Shown: in pieces, positions 32,553-41,979 of the stretch
How positions within the stretch are numbered: position 1 is the stretch's first letter
Layout: each line of letters starts with the position of its first letter
DNA from: Clostridia bacterium
GTDB taxonomy: Bacteria > Bacillota > Clostridia > Oscillospirales > Acutalibacteraceae
Reading direction: 5' to 3'
Assembly: GCA_017543285.1 (NCBI GenBank)
Contig: JAFYGK010000019.1
Span: forward strand, 1-46,995
Length of the DNA: 46,995 nt
Notes under the pieces: model-generated
Databases searched by the model: none
Told to the model about the DNA's origin: nothing
Seen by the model: the letters and a program-made list of their open reading frames with translations, nothing else
Program-made: the position numbers and the translations under genes

Positions 32553-32756
32553 TAACCGATTTGCTCGGTGATCAATTAACGCCGAGTATAGTCATTTGGC
32601 ACATTTTTATTCGCGGGTGTATATTCACTATGAATATTTATCCTGTTTTTACCGTTAAATTATGAATAATATTGCATTATAAATTCTGCTGCAAAAAAAG
32701 ATTCCGACCACGATTTAAGAAAATATGGTCACTATTTCCAAAGCGGTCTTTTTGCA

Positions 32757-32792
32757 AATGAAAAACCGCGCGTATCTCGATGCGCGCGGTTT
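32757..32792 (-). terminator. Terminator after ppiB
   Basis: A 10-bp GC-rich stem (32763-32772 with 32783-32792) followed by T on the minus strand, 20 bp past the ppiB stop. Confidence 0.82.
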
Positions 32793-32811
32793 AAAAAGGG
32801 GATATTCCTTT

Positions 32812-33327
32812 TTACATCCTTTCCGGCTCGGGATAATCGACGCCGAAGGTTTCTGCGGTGACCTTTATCATTGACTGATCGAAGAGCGGCTTGTCCATAT
32901 AGTCACGTTTGACCGAAACAATGGATTCGGCAGCCTCGATGCCCTCGATGACTTTGCCGAACGCGGCATACTGACCGTCGAGATGAGGCGCGTCGTCAAC
33001 CATGATGAAAAACTGAGAGCCGGCGCTGTCCGGCCTGGCCGAGCGAGCCATGGAGATAACGCCCTTGGTGTGTCTCAGGTCGTTCCTGAAGCCGTTGGCG
33101 GCAAATTCGCCCTTTATTGAATAGCCCGGACCGCCGATTCCGATACCCTCGGGATCGCCGCCCTGAATCATAAAGCCGGGGATTACACGGTGGAAGATTA
33201 CACCGTCATAAAAGCCTTTCTTGACGAGCGAAATGAAATTGTTGACCGTGTTGGGCGCGATTTCGGGATAAAGCTCGATTTTCATGGTACCCATGGAGGT
33301 TTCCATTGTTACAACGGGATTTTTCAT
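32812..33327 (-). CDS. ppiB: Peptidyl-prolyl cis-trans isomerase, cyclophilin type
   Basis: A 171-residue cytosolic cyclophilin that speeds proline isomerisation during folding. FHRVIPGFMIQGGDP, the GSQFFI active-site strand and the DGQYAAFGKVIEG segment are intact. ATG at 33327 follows AAAGGAG; a longer in-frame start at 33441 would run over the promoter at 33367-33395. It is a single-gene unit. Confidence 0.96.
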   Translation of the reverse strand: MKNPVVTMETSMGTMKIELYPEIAPNTVNNFISLVKKGFYDGVIFHRVIPGFMIQGGDPEGIGIGGPGYSIKGEFAANGFRNDLRHTKGVISMARSARPDSAGSQFFIMVDDAPHLDGQYAAFGKVIEGIEAAESIVSVKRDYMDKPLFDQSMIKVTAETFGVDYPEPERM

Positions 33328-33366
33328 TTTATTCTCCTTTATGCGGTTTACTTTTGCAATATCTGT

Positions 33367-33395
33367 ATTATAACAGACACTTCGCACATTTTCAA
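33367..33395 (-). promoter_or_regulatory. Sigma-A promoter for ppiB
   Basis: On the minus strand TTGAAA (33390-33395), 17-bp spacer and TATAAT (33367-33372), ~40 bp before the ppiB start. Confidence 0.78.
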
Positions 33396-33444
33396 CCATT
33401 ACGGCAAAACGCCGCGCCTTGTCTTTGCGGCATACGGTCAACGG

Positions 33445-34170
33445 CTATTTGGTCAGCTCGCTTCGCATTTTTTGCAAAATCGCTTTTTCGCGCCGGGAAA
33501 CGCGCACCTGAGTCATGCTGAGTATTTTTCCCGTTTGAGATTGGGTCAGGCCCTTAAAATAGCGCAGCGTCAGAAGCCGTCTGTCATTTTCATCGAGCAG
33601 TCCCATAACCTGACGCAGCGCAAGGCGGTCTGATACGCTTTCCTCGCAACCGCTTTGGGCGACATCATTCTGGCCCCCGCCGTCATCCTCATCCGCCGTA
33701 AGGGAAATAAGCGGCTGCATGGAGTTTAAGGCCTCTACTATTTTAAGCTCGTCATATCCGGTTTCCGCCGCAAGCTCACCGATAGTCGGCTCGCGGCCGA
33801 GCGCCGAAGACAGCTTTTGACGGATCCTCGTTATCTTCATTGAGATTTCCTTGAGAGACCGGCTGACCTTTATCGCGCCGGTATCCCTGAAAAGGCGTCG
33901 GATCTCGCCCAGAATGACCGGGATAGCGTAGGTGGAAAAACGCAGGCCTCTGCCGTAATCAAAATTATCGGCGGCCTTTACGAGCCCTATGCAGCCTGCG
34001 CCGTAAAGCTCCTCATATTCTATGCCGCGGCCCTTATATCTCTGTGCGCACGAATGGACAAGCGCGAGGTTGTCACAGACAAGCCCTTCCCTGGAAGGCG
34101 CGTCGGATGATATGCCGCCCCGGTCCTTTTCGTCCAGATCCCGCGGAGCTTTGGCAGCGTTATCGTTCAT
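33445..34170 (-). CDS. spoIIAC: Sporulation sigma factor sigma-F
   Basis: A 241-residue sigma-70-family factor that starts forespore gene expression. Region 2 RFSTYAIPVILGEIRRLFRD, region 3 and region 4 (LTLRYFKGLTQSQTGKILSMTQVRVSR) are intact, with VSRSLKE typical of sigma-F/G. ATG at 34170 overlaps the spoIIAB end by 11 bp and follows GAGGGA. Held inactive by SpoIIAB until SpoIIAA is dephosphorylated. Sigma-G is a close relative, but position after spoIIAA-spoIIAB settles sigma-F. A weak hairpin (33411-33431) follows. Confidence 0.95.
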   Translation of the reverse strand: MNDNAAKAPRDLDEKDRGGISSDAPSREGLVCDNLALVHSCAQRYKGRGIEYEELYGAGCIGLVKAADNFDYGRGLRFSTYAIPVILGEIRRLFRDTGAIKVSRSLKEISMKITRIRQKLSSALGREPTIGELAAETGYDELKIVEALNSMQPLISLTADEDDGGGQNDVAQSGCEESVSDRLALRQVMGLLDENDRRLLTLRYFKGLTQSQTGKILSMTQVRVSRREKAILQKMRSELTK

Positions 34171-34609
34171 CCGGATTTCCCTCATCGGCGCGCCGAAGTA
34201 TTTTTGTCATTGAAACGGTGGTGCCTTCGGACGGCCCGGATTTGACCTTGACCGAATCCATAAAGCTCTGCATCACGGAAAACCCCAGCCCCGAGCGGTC
34301 GTCGCCTCCGGTCGTGAACAGCGGCTCCATCGCCTTGTCTATGTCGTCAATGCCGCAGCCCTTATCCTTTATTTTAACTGTTATTCTGTCCGGATAGAGC
34401 AGCGACTCTATGTAAATCAGCCCGCCGCGGCCTTTATATGCATGGATTATGCAGTTGGTGACAGCTTCGGAGACAGCCGTCCTGATATCGGCTATTTCGT
34501 CTATGCGCGGATCGAGCTGGGAAGCAAAAGCCGACACGCACAGGCGCGCAAGCCCTTCATTTGCCGACACGGCGGGAATGGTCATCTTCATTTTATTGAT
34601 ACTTTTCAT
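34160..34609 (-). CDS. spoIIAB: Anti-sigma-F factor and serine kinase SpoIIAB
   Basis: A 149-residue GHKL kinase that binds sigma-F and phosphorylates SpoIIAA. The ATP-site boxes are visible: N box EAVTNCIIHAY, G1 box DKGCGIDD and G2 DRSGLGFSVM. Start at 34609 follows AAAGGAACAA. Only two bases separate it from the spoIIAA stop, and it overlaps spoIIAC, so the operon is tightly coupled. Confidence 0.95.
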   Translation of the reverse strand: MKSINKMKMTIPAVSANEGLARLCVSAFASQLDPRIDEIADIRTAVSEAVTNCIIHAYKGRGGLIYIESLLYPDRITVKIKDKGCGIDDIDKAMEPLFTTGGDDRSGLGFSVMQSFMDSVKVKSGPSEGTTVSMTKILRRADEGNPDER

Positions 34610-34611
34610 CT

Positions 34612-34959
34612 TTATTGTTCCTTTCGGTCTTGCTCACCCTTGTCGGCTGCCTTCGCCCTGTCCAGACCCTTGACGATCTTGCTGACGCCGGACAGTTTCA
34701 TTACCTTCTCGATATACGGCGGCATACGGACTATTTCAATTATGCCGCCGTATCTGCTGAGCGTTTTGTACCGCCCCATAATGAGTCCTATTCCGGAGGA
34801 ATCCATAAAGGTCACGTTTTCAAAATCAAAAATAACCTTGGAGGGCTTGTGGCGGTTGATGGAAATATCGACCTGTTCTCTTATATCGCGGACGGCGTGA
34901 TGATCGATTTCGCCGTCAAGGCACACCGTAAGCGTACCGAGCGCATAGCATTGCGTCAT
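34612..34959 (-). CDS. spoIIAA: Anti-anti-sigma factor SpoIIAA
   Basis: A 115-residue STAS-domain protein. FMDSSGIGLIMGRY carries the phosphorylated Ser (Ser54, equivalent to Ser58 in Bacillus). Unphosphorylated SpoIIAA releases sigma-F from SpoIIAB in the forespore. ATG at 34959 follows AGAGGGA and gives the usual family N-terminus; a longer frame to 35001 is less likely. First gene of the operon; no clear sigma-H or sigma-A promoter was identified upstream. Confidence 0.95.
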   Translation of the reverse strand: MTQCYALGTLTVCLDGEIDHHAVRDIREQVDISINRHKPSKVIFDFENVTFMDSSGIGLIMGRYKTLSRYGGIIEIVRMPPYIEKVMKLSGVSKIVKGLDRAKAADKGEQDRKEQ

Positions 34960-35102
34960 GTTTTCCCTCTTTTCTGCTGCTTTAATACCTATCTCAGCCA
35001 TATATACCGATAAAACCGCCGGACTTTTAAACCAAGACAGTGTTTTATATTTTATTCGGATTCACATAATATGTGCGGCGTTTTGCTTATTTCACACAGC
35101 AA

Positions 35103-35140
35103 AAAGCCCTGCTCTGTATTTTACTACAGAGCAGGGCTTT
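35103..35140 (-). terminator. Terminator after folC
   Basis: A perfect 16-bp stem (35103-35118 with 35125-35140), loop of six, T runs on both strands. It separates valS-folC from the spoIIA operon. Confidence 0.9.
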
Positions 35141-35164
35141 GTTTTTGTCATTTTAAGGCGACCG

Positions 35165-36589
35165 CTATAACATATCGCGGATGAAGGAATTGACCTCGCT
35201 TGCAAGATACAGCGAGCCGAAAATCAGCAGCGCGTCGCCGTCGGACATTTGCGCAAGCGCGGCTTCTATCGCTTGACGCACTTCGTCAAAGGCTGCGACA
35301 GCATTACAGTATTTTTGCGCGCAGACGGCCAGCTCCCGCGCAGACAGTGAACGCGGATTGTCCACCGGCACGGTGAAGATGCTGTGCAGCATAGGCGAAA
35401 TTATTTCCAGGTTTTTCTCGAAGTCCTTGTCGCGCAGCATTCCGGCGACGCCAAAGACCCTTTTTCCGCTGAGCAGCCTGCCGACGGCATTTTTCAGCAC
35501 CTGGGAGGCGTTTGGATTGTGCGCGCCGTCGATTATGACGAGCGGCTTTTGTGACACGATCTCCATTCTGCACGGGAAGGTTGTTCGCAGCAGACCGTGC
35601 TCTATGTTATTCTGTCCGACGGTGACCCCCTGTTTTTCGAGGGCTTTAAGCGCTTCGACGGCGGTGATGGCGTTAAGCGCCTGGTGTTCGCCCAAGAGCG
35701 AGAGATTATATATCTCATCCTTATACATAAACCGAGTGCCGGAAAAGTCGCAGCCGAGCGGCGCAAACTCGTCCAGATCGGGGATTATCAGCTCGGAGTT
35801 TTTGACGCTGCACTGGCGCTTGATTTCTTTGAGGGCTTCATCCTGCTGCTTCGGGAAGACGACGACCGGACGTCCCTCTTTTATTATTCCGCATTTCTCA
35901 AAGGCGATCTTTGTCAGAGTGTCGCCCAAAATGTCGGTGTGATCGAAATCTATCGCCATAATGACGGAGCATAGGGGAGACTTCACGACATTCGTCGAGT
36001 CCAGACGGCCGCCCAGGCCGGTTTCCAGCACGACATAATCACACTTTGCCAGGGCGAACCACAAAAAGGCTATTGCTGTAACTATCTCAAACTCGGTGGC
36101 GTATTCGCCCTCCTTCCGCTCCAGTTCATCCGCTGCTGCTCTGACGACGCTCGTCAGCGCGGCCAGAACCCCGTGCGAAACAGGGTGACCGTCTATCTGC
36201 ATCCGCTCGCAGAAATCGGTGATATAGGGCGAGATGAAAAGCCCCGTACTGTGCCTTGCGGTCGACAGCACACGGGAGATCATGGCGCAGACCGAGCCCT
36301 TGCCGTTGGTACCTGCGACATGGATCACCTTCAAATTATCCTGCGGATTTCCCAGAAGCCGGCACAGCCCCTCGATTCGCGCAAGACCCTCTTTTATACC
36401 GAAGCGCAGCCTGCCGTGGATATAGCCGAGCGCTTCATCATATGTCATATTGGCCCCGTCAAGACCAAGCCGCTGTTTTATTTCGGCCAGTGAGGACAGC
36501 ACCTGACCGTCATCAGACGGTCTATCAAATTCACAGGGGCAAAACAGGCAGCCTTCGCCGCTGCCTGTTTTGTTGATATTATTATTCAT
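35165..36589 (-). CDS. folC: Folylpolyglutamate/dihydrofolate synthase
   Basis: A 474-residue Mur-ligase-family enzyme that adds glutamate to folates. P-loop GTNGKGS (93-99), LETGLGGRLDSTN, the DFDHTDILG region and DGAHNPNA are intact. The first 47 residues precede the usual family start MTYDEALGYIH (Met48; start at 36448, giving 427 residues, the normal length). This extension has CLFCPC (C14, C17, C19). The 36589 ATG is only 3 bp after the valS stop with a distant AAAGGA, so the true start may be 36448. Co-transcribed with valS, as in many Firmicutes. Confidence 0.93.
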   Translation of the reverse strand: MNNNINKTGSGEGCLFCPCEFDRPSDDGQVLSSLAEIKQRLGLDGANMTYDEALGYIHGRLRFGIKEGLARIEGLCRLLGNPQDNLKVIHVAGTNGKGSVCAMISRVLSTARHSTGLFISPYITDFCERMQIDGHPVSHGVLAALTSVVRAAADELERKEGEYATEFEIVTAIAFLWFALAKCDYVVLETGLGGRLDSTNVVKSPLCSVIMAIDFDHTDILGDTLTKIAFEKCGIIKEGRPVVVFPKQQDEALKEIKRQCSVKNSELIIPDLDEFAPLGCDFSGTRFMYKDEIYNLSLLGEHQALNAITAVEALKALEKQGVTVGQNNIEHGLLRTTFPCRMEIVSQKPLVIIDGAHNPNASQVLKNAVGRLLSGKRVFGVAGMLRDKDFEKNLEIISPMLHSIFTVPVDNPRSLSARELAVCAQKYCNAVAAFDEVRQAIEAALAQMSDGDALLIFGSLYLASEVNSFIRDML

Positions 36590-36592
36590 GGT

Positions 36593-39199
36593 TTATTTTA
36601 TGCTTTCCTTTATCATTGCGATTTTGTCCATAAGCTGCGCCTTTATAGCTCTCTGTTTGTCCACGACGGCAGCAGGAGCCTTTTCGGTGAAGGCGGGATT
36701 GCTCAGCTTCTTTTCCACGCCCTCGAGCTCCTTTTCCGCCTTTTGCAGCTCTTTTGTGAGCCTTGCTCTTTCTGCTTCAAGGTCAACAAGCTCGCCCATG
36801 GGCAGGAATATTTTTGCGTCGTCGGTGACGACGGATACCATATCCTCATCCGGCTTTTCACCGTTGATGATGACCTCGCTTGCGCCTGCGAGGGAAACAA
36901 TGAAGGGGATACCGTTTGCGAATGTGTCGGCGAATGTAGTTTCGACAAACGCCTTTGCCTTTCTGGACGGCGCGACGTTCATTTCGGCGCGGCGGTTTCT
37001 GATAGCGCGGATGACCTTGATAACTCTGTCAAGTTCGGATATTTCAACGGCATAATTGCGGCCTTCGTCATATTCCGGCCACCTGGAGATCATGATGCTT
37101 TCGCCGTCGTGCGGCAGGGTCTGCCAGATTTCCTCGGTAATGAAGGGCATGAACGGGTGCAGGAGCTTGAGCGTCTCGGAGAGGACGTATACCAGCACCT
37201 TTTTGGCGCCGAGAGCGTTGTCTTCGTTTCTTATCCTGATCTTGGCAAGCTCGATGTACCAGTCGCAGTAGACATCCCAGATGAAATCGTACAGCTTCTG
37301 CACGGCGATGCCCAGCTCGAATTTTTCAAGGTTTTCGGTGACTTCCTTTACGATGGCGTTGAATTTGCCGACGACCCACTTGTCTTCAAGCTGCAGATCC
37401 TCCGGCAGCTCAACCTTGATATCGTCGTTTTCAATGTTCATCATGACAAAGCGCGACGCGTTCCACAGCTTGTTTGCAAAGTTGCGGCTAGACGCCACCT
37501 TTTCGGGAAGATAACGCATGTCATTGCCGGGAGAGTTGCCTGTCGCCAGAGAGAAGCGCAGCGCGTCCGCGCCGAATTCGTCGATAACAACGAGCGGATC
37601 GATGCCGTTTCCGAGCGATTTGGACATCTTTCTGCCCTGAGAATCTCTAACGATACCGTGAATGAAAACCGATCTGAACGGCACGTCACCCATGTGCTCA
37701 ACGCCGGAGAATATCATTCTCGCGACCCAGAAGAAGATTATATCGTAGCCGGTGACAAGAGTATCGGTCGGATAGAAATATTTAAGCTCATCGGTGTTTT
37801 CGGGCCAGCCCATTGTAGAGAACGGCCACAGCGCGGAGGAGAACCATGTATCAAGCGTGTCGGGGTCCTGCGTCAGATGCTCGCTGCCGCATTTCGGGCA
37901 TTTTGCCGGAGCTTCTTTTGCGACGATGACTTCGCCGCAGTCGTCGCAGTACCACGCCGGGATTCTGTGGCCCCACCAGAGCTGACGGCTTATGCACCAG
38001 TCCTTGATGTTCTCCATCCAGTGATAGTAAATTTTATCAAAGCGTTCGGGTACGAATTTGATTTTGCCCTCTTTTACAACGTCGATAGCGGGCCCGGCAA
38101 GCGGCTTCATCTTGACAAACCACTGCTTGGATACGCGCGGCTCGACAACCGTATGGCAGCGGTAGCAGGAGCCGACATTATGCTTGAGCGGTTCGACCTT
38201 GATGAGATAACCGCCTTCCTCAAGCTCGCTGACGATGGCTTTGCGGCACTCATAGCGGTCCATACCGCAGAATTTGCCGCCGTTTTCGTTTATTCTGCCA
38301 TCGTCGGTCATGACGTTGACAATGGGCAGATTATGGCGCAGACCGACCTCAAAATCGTTGGGGTCATGCGCAGGGGTTATTTTTACGACGCCGGTACCGA
38401 AATCCGGCTCAACATACTCGTCGGCAACGATGGGTATTTCCTTGTTGACTATCGGCAGGATGACCGTTTTGCCGATCAGATGTTTATAGCGCTCGTCGTC
38501 GGGATGAACGGCAACGGCGGTATCGCCCAGCATGGTTTCGGGGCGGGTCGTGGCAAGCTGAATGTCGCCCGATCCGTCGGCAATCGGGTATCTCAGGTGC
38601 CAGAAAAAGCCGTCAGACTCGGCATATTCGACCTCTGCGTCGGAAATGGAGGTCTTGCAATGGGTGCACCAGTTGATTATCCTTTCGCCGCGGTAGATGA
38701 GACCTTTTTCGTAAAGGCGCACGAATACTTCCTTGACGGCTTCGCTGCAGCCCTCGTCAAGCGTAAAGCGCTCGCGCTCCCAGTCGCAGGAGGAGCCCAG
38801 CTTCTTGAGCTGCTGTATAATGCGTCCGCCGTAGGTCTTTTTCCATTCCCACGCGCGCTCCAAAAACTTCTCGCGTCCTATATCCTCTTTGGTTATGCCC
38901 TCCTGCTTCATGGCTTCAACTATTTTGGCCTCGGTCGCTATTGAGGCATGGTCGGTGCCGGGCATCCACAGCGTGGAATAGCCCTGCATCCTGCGGAAGC
39001 GGATGAGGATATCCTGAAGGGTGTTGTCGAGCGCGTGACCCATGTGAAGCTGCCCTGTGATGTTTGGAGGAGGTATTACGATGGAGTAGGGTTTTTTGTT
39101 TTCGTCCACCTCAGCGTGGAAATAATTGCCCTCGATCCACTTATCGTAAATGCGGCCTTCGACCTCTTTTGGGTCATAGGTTTTTGGTAGCTGATTCAT
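36593..39199 (-). CDS. valS: Valyl-tRNA synthetase
   Basis: An 868-residue class I synthetase charging tRNA-Val, with an editing domain that removes mischarged Thr. [15 protein letters not shown] holds the HIGH motif, [11 protein letters not shown] the KMSKS loop. A C-terminal coiled coil ([20 protein letters not shown]) is present. GGAGGTC precedes ATG 39199. No T-box was seen in the short upstream gap. Downstream folC begins after 3 bp. Confidence 0.97.
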   Translation of the reverse strand: MNQLPKTYDPKEVEGRIYDKWIEGNYFHAEVDENKKPYSIVIPPPNITGQLHMGHALDNTLQDILIRFRRMQGYSTLWMPGTDHASIATEAKIVEAMKQEGITKEDIGREKFLERAWEWKKTYGGRIIQQLKKLGSSCDWERERFTLDEGCSEAVKEVFVRLYEKGLIYRGERIINWCTHCKTSISDAEVEYAESDGFFWHLRYPIADGSGDIQLATTRPETMLGDTAVAVHPDDERYKHLIGKTVILPIVNKEIPIVADEYVEPDFGTGVVKITPAHDPNDFEVGLRHNLPIVNVMTDDGRINENGGKFCGMDRYECRKAIVSELEEGGYLIKVEPLKHNVGSCYRCHTVVEPRVSKQWFVKMKPLAGPAIDVVKEGKIKFVPERFDKIYYHWMENIKDWCISRQLWWGHRIPAWYCDDCGEVIVAKEAPAKCPKCGSEHLTQDPDTLDTWFSSALWPFSTMGWPENTDELKYFYPTDTLVTGYDIIFFWVARMIFSGVEHMGDVPFRSVFIHGIVRDSQGRKMSKSLGNGIDPLVVIDEFGADALRFSLATGNSPGNDMRYLPEKVASSRNFANKLWNASRFVMMNIENDDIKVELPEDLQLEDKWVVGKFNAIVKEVTENLEKFELGIAVQKLYDFIWDVYCDWYIELAKIRIRNEDNALGAKKVLVYVLSETLKLLHPFMPFITEEIWQTLPHDGESIMISRWPEYDEGRNYAVEISELDRVIKVIRAIRNRRAEMNVAPSRKAKAFVETTFADTFANGIPFIVSLAGASEVIINGEKPDEDMVSVVTDDAKIFLPMGELVDLEAERARLTKELQKAEKELEGVEKKLSNPAFTEKAPAAVVDKQRAIKAQLMDKIAMIKESIK

Positions 39200-39342
39200 A
39201 AGAAAAAGACCTCCGATTTTATATATTGAAATATAGATTATTGACGTCAGGTATATCAGAATGCGCGCATTCCGACAGGGCGCCGAAGCCGGCGCTGATT
39301 ATTTGCCGGGCGTTTCGCGGCCTTTTTTCAGGTTTTCTGCTT

Positions 39343-39846
39343 TTAGTTTTCGGCAGCTTCGCCTGAGTATTTTACCGCCAGCTCAGTGAAAAGTCCGTAC
39401 AGCTCGCCCCAGACGGGCGATTTCCCGCAATCAAGATGAAAATTACCGCTCGGCCCGTTTCGCCACGATACTGTTATGCTCTGCGATTCGCCGTCCATTA
39501 TATTGCCGCCGCGAGGCGTTTTTTCCTTCGCCAGAGTCGCGCCGTCGATTATTATCATAAATCTCTGCCACTCCTCCGCGGAAATCGGTACGTCCTCAAA
39601 TTCGATTCGGGGCTCGTCATAGCTCGGGCTGTAGCTCGCCGAAAGGGTGATTTCCCCCTTTTTTCGGGAATTATATACCCAAAAATTATAGGTCTGCCCA
39701 TAGTTCATTGAGCCGTGACCCATGGCGATATAATAAACGTCATCGGGAGAAATATCCTTTCCGATAACATATTCCCTGGAGCAGCCGGATAAAACGGCAA
39801 GAACAGACATTGTAAGCGCGAGGAACGCGGAAAAAAGCTTTTTCAT
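39343..39846 (-). CDS. Small lipoprotein of unknown function
   Basis: A 167-residue protein with signal peptide and lipobox VLSGC (Cys ~22). The mature part is beta-rich, with SWRNGPSGNFHLDCGKSPVW and a Tyr/Ser-rich stretch. No family recognised. AAGGAGG precedes ATG 39846. It lies 31 bp after the 630-residue membrane protein gene and is probably co-transcribed with it; the two may act together at the surface. Confidence 0.8.
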   Translation of the reverse strand: MKKLFSAFLALTMSVLAVLSGCSREYVIGKDISPDDVYYIAMGHGSMNYGQTYNFWVYNSRKKGEITLSASYSPSYDEPRIEFEDVPISAEEWQRFMIIIDGATLAKEKTPRGGNIMDGESQSITVSWRNGPSGNFHLDCGKSPVWGELYGLFTELAVKYSGEAAEN

Positions 39847-39877
39847 GTGAGTCCCTCCTTAAAGACCGCATCCGTAA

Positions 39878-41770
39878 TCACATAATCCGCCTTGTTCTGA
39901 AAATCCACACGGCAAGTCTTGACGCGCAGTAGGCGACAAGAGCGGATGCAAGCGTGATCATCATGGTAACCGGGGTCAATCCCATCCCGTAAAGCAAAAG
40001 ACCGATATAGAACAGGCAGGCGGCGCAAAGAGCGATAAAGCAGCAATTAAGCGCGTCCCTCACCCTGACGCTGCTTTTTGAATAGGCGTGACTTTTCCGG
40101 CGCAGATAGTTTTTTTCCGGTCTGCGTCCGTCAAGCACGGCTATTGCGGCTCGGGTGCAAAGAGCCAGCCGGTCCGTTTTTTCTCCGGTTTGATCCCGGC
40201 CGCGCCGCCGGTCAAGCGTGAGCCTGAGACCGTCAGACTCATCCATGAGCTGCGCGCTGCTTCTTTTTGTTTTCGGAAGCATTTCAACATCATGTGCATA
40301 AGCTGAATCAAATCCGAGCATGGTCATCTCAAAATCGGACTTTGCGGTTGATGCGAGCTTTATGCTGTATGAAACATCCGTGTCGCCGATTTCCGGGCGG
40401 TCAACGCGAACGAAGGAAATAAAGTCGCATTTTTTTCCGCTGTCTCTTCTGAAATGCGGAAACTGTCCGGTAAAGCCTTCCGATTCAAGCAAACAGACCG
40501 ATGGAGCGAATATGCTCTCAAGCTGTTCATCGGGACAAAAAGGACTTTTCTCGTTTCCCTTTCCGAGCTCAAAAAGCTGCCGGCAGAATTTCTGGAGAAA
40601 GAAATATCCGATTGCGCCCTTATTCATCATCCTGTAGCAGTGAATGACATGGGCAAACTTTCTGCATGCCGCGCGCTCGTCCTCGTCATACTCGTCAAGA
40701 ACGGTCTTGAGCGCGTCGGAGAGCTCATGAAACCGGTATTTTTCTTCAAGGAGGTCTATCAGTGAATCGACCTCAAAACGGTTGTCAAGAAATGCGAAAA
40801 GGGCGATCCTGTCAAAGCCGCCGTAATCGAAATCAACCCCGTTTTTTTTGCGGACATTTGCGATATTTGTCAGCTTTGCCGAGGGCAAAAGCCTTCTTTC
40901 CTCGGCGGACATGAGATTTATGCCCAGCAGACAATACTTTTCATAAATGCATTCACTGCCGGAAACAAGCAGATCATAATAATTGCCGCCGCGGCGGAAA
41001 AAGTAGTCTCCGTAATCGTAATAACGGGTATGGGCGGTTATGCTGTCACAGACGATTTCAATTTCCAGAAGGGAGCTTTTGTCGACACTGACGGTTTTGC
41101 CCGGATTTGCCGTCCTGTTTGCCGGACGTGAAGCGGCCGAGGACTCCGCCCCTTTCCTGTCGGTGCATAAAATACGCATATGCGTACCGTCGCCGCATTT
41201 TTCAAGTTCGGTAAAACAGGCTATTATATCGCCGCGAGGCGGCCAGCCGTTTAATAACCGTCCGTTTGAAAAGGACAGACGGACGCTTCCCCAAAGCATT
41301 TTCCCGAAGCTGAGACAAAGCGCTCCGCCCTGGTCGGAAATCGCGATATCCCAGCCGCCTTTGTCGGAAAAAGAGGACAGGATCTCTCTTGTTTCATAAT
41401 CGAGATCGCGGACACAGTCGCTCAGAGCGTTAAGCCATCTGCTGCGGCATTCACGGTTGAGAGAGATAAGATTCTCGCACAGCATGAGGGTATTTTTGAA
41501 AACGGGAAAGTCGTCCGCAAAAACCCCTATTCCCGAGCGTCCTCTAGAATAAAGCTCCCTGGGTATATATTTACTGAGACCGTAACTGTCGTCGGTAAGT
41601 TCTTCCAGCAGATCGATCGACGCCTTGGCGAGATAACGCTGTCTCAACATGGTTCCGTCGTCGGTTTCGTCCATAAACTCTCTGTAACCCATTGACAGTG
41701 CCATGTTGAACAGGGGATCGCTTTTGATAATACGTACGGCGGCGCTCAGGCCGACATCTACATACTTCAT
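39878..41770 (-). CDS. Unrecognised 630-residue protein with C-terminal membrane hairpin
   Basis: A long soluble part (1 to ~565) mixed alpha/beta, acidic, with many Asp, Arg and Cys residues, followed by a basic stretch (RRPEKNYLRRKSHAYSKS) and two TM helices (about 580-600 and 603-622). No signal peptide, so the large part is probably cytoplasmic. No nucleotide-binding or catalytic motif was recognised. ATG at 41770 follows AAGGGGA. It is paired with the lipoprotein gene downstream. Length and single-frame integrity support a real gene. Confidence 0.75.
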   Translation of the reverse strand: MKYVDVGLSAAVRIIKSDPLFNMALSMGYREFMDETDDGTMLRQRYLAKASIDLLEELTDDSYGLSKYIPRELYSRGRSGIGVFADDFPVFKNTLMLCENLISLNRECRSRWLNALSDCVRDLDYETREILSSFSDKGGWDIAISDQGGALCLSFGKMLWGSVRLSFSNGRLLNGWPPRGDIIACFTELEKCGDGTHMRILCTDRKGAESSAASRPANRTANPGKTVSVDKSSLLEIEIVCDSITAHTRYYDYGDYFFRRGGNYYDLLVSGSECIYEKYCLLGINLMSAEERRLLPSAKLTNIANVRKKNGVDFDYGGFDRIALFAFLDNRFEVDSLIDLLEEKYRFHELSDALKTVLDEYDEDERAACRKFAHVIHCYRMMNKGAIGYFFLQKFCRQLFELGKGNEKSPFCPDEQLESIFAPSVCLLESEGFTGQFPHFRRDSGKKCDFISFVRVDRPEIGDTDVSYSIKLASTAKSDFEMTMLGFDSAYAHDVEMLPKTKRSSAQLMDESDGLRLTLDRRRGRDQTGEKTDRLALCTRAAIAVLDGRRPEKNYLRRKSHAYSKSSVRVRDALNCCFIALCAACLFYIGLLLYGMGLTPVTMMITLASALVAYCASRLAVWIFRTRRIM

Positions 41771-41941
41771 CAACAGTCCCCTTTCCTCATTTCACGGCAA
41801 GGCCGGAGAACAACACTTCTCCACTATTCATTACTTTACAATAAATAATACCATGGCGGCAACCAAAATGCAACAGTTTTATTGCGCTGCACGGGGCAGG
41901 CCGACGTGTCCGCTGAAGGCATGCTTTAATAAACCGACCGT

Positions 41942-41979
41942 AAAAAACGCGGACCGGACGCATCCGAGCCTGCGTTTTA
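41942..41979 (-). terminator. Terminator overlapping the dusB stop codon
   Basis: AAAACGC and GCGTTTT arms with an inner CGGA/TCCG stem, followed by TTTT on the minus strand. It starts at the stop codon. The rest of 41771-41941 holds nothing recognised. Confidence 0.65.

Larger units (their letters stand above)
31850..32756. other. Long AT-rich gene-free region with DnaA-box-like arrays
   Basis: About 0.9 kb without a credible gene on either strand, very AT-rich, between the glyQS promoter and the ppiB terminator. It carries two copies of a 33-bp array of TGTTGANAA-type 9-mers (32081 and 32520) and a single related 9-mer (CGTTGAAAA, 32322). The latter sits in a hairpin made by CCGGGAAAA (32303-32311) and TTTTCCCGG (32335-32343). 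AT-rich runs such as ATTAATAAATATAC lie between. It could be a replication-origin-type or DnaA-titrating region; no RNA gene was recognised. Confidence 0.6.

Noticed and set aside
36743..38944. A 733-codon open frame on + opposite valS
   Set aside because: It lies wholly antisense to valS, has no ribosome site and no recognisable domain. Long mirror frames are common opposite GC-biased genes.
39200..39342. A T-box leader for valS
   Set aside because: The gap is only 143 bp and has no T-box core. A GC-rich hairpin near 39279-39297 lacks a T run.
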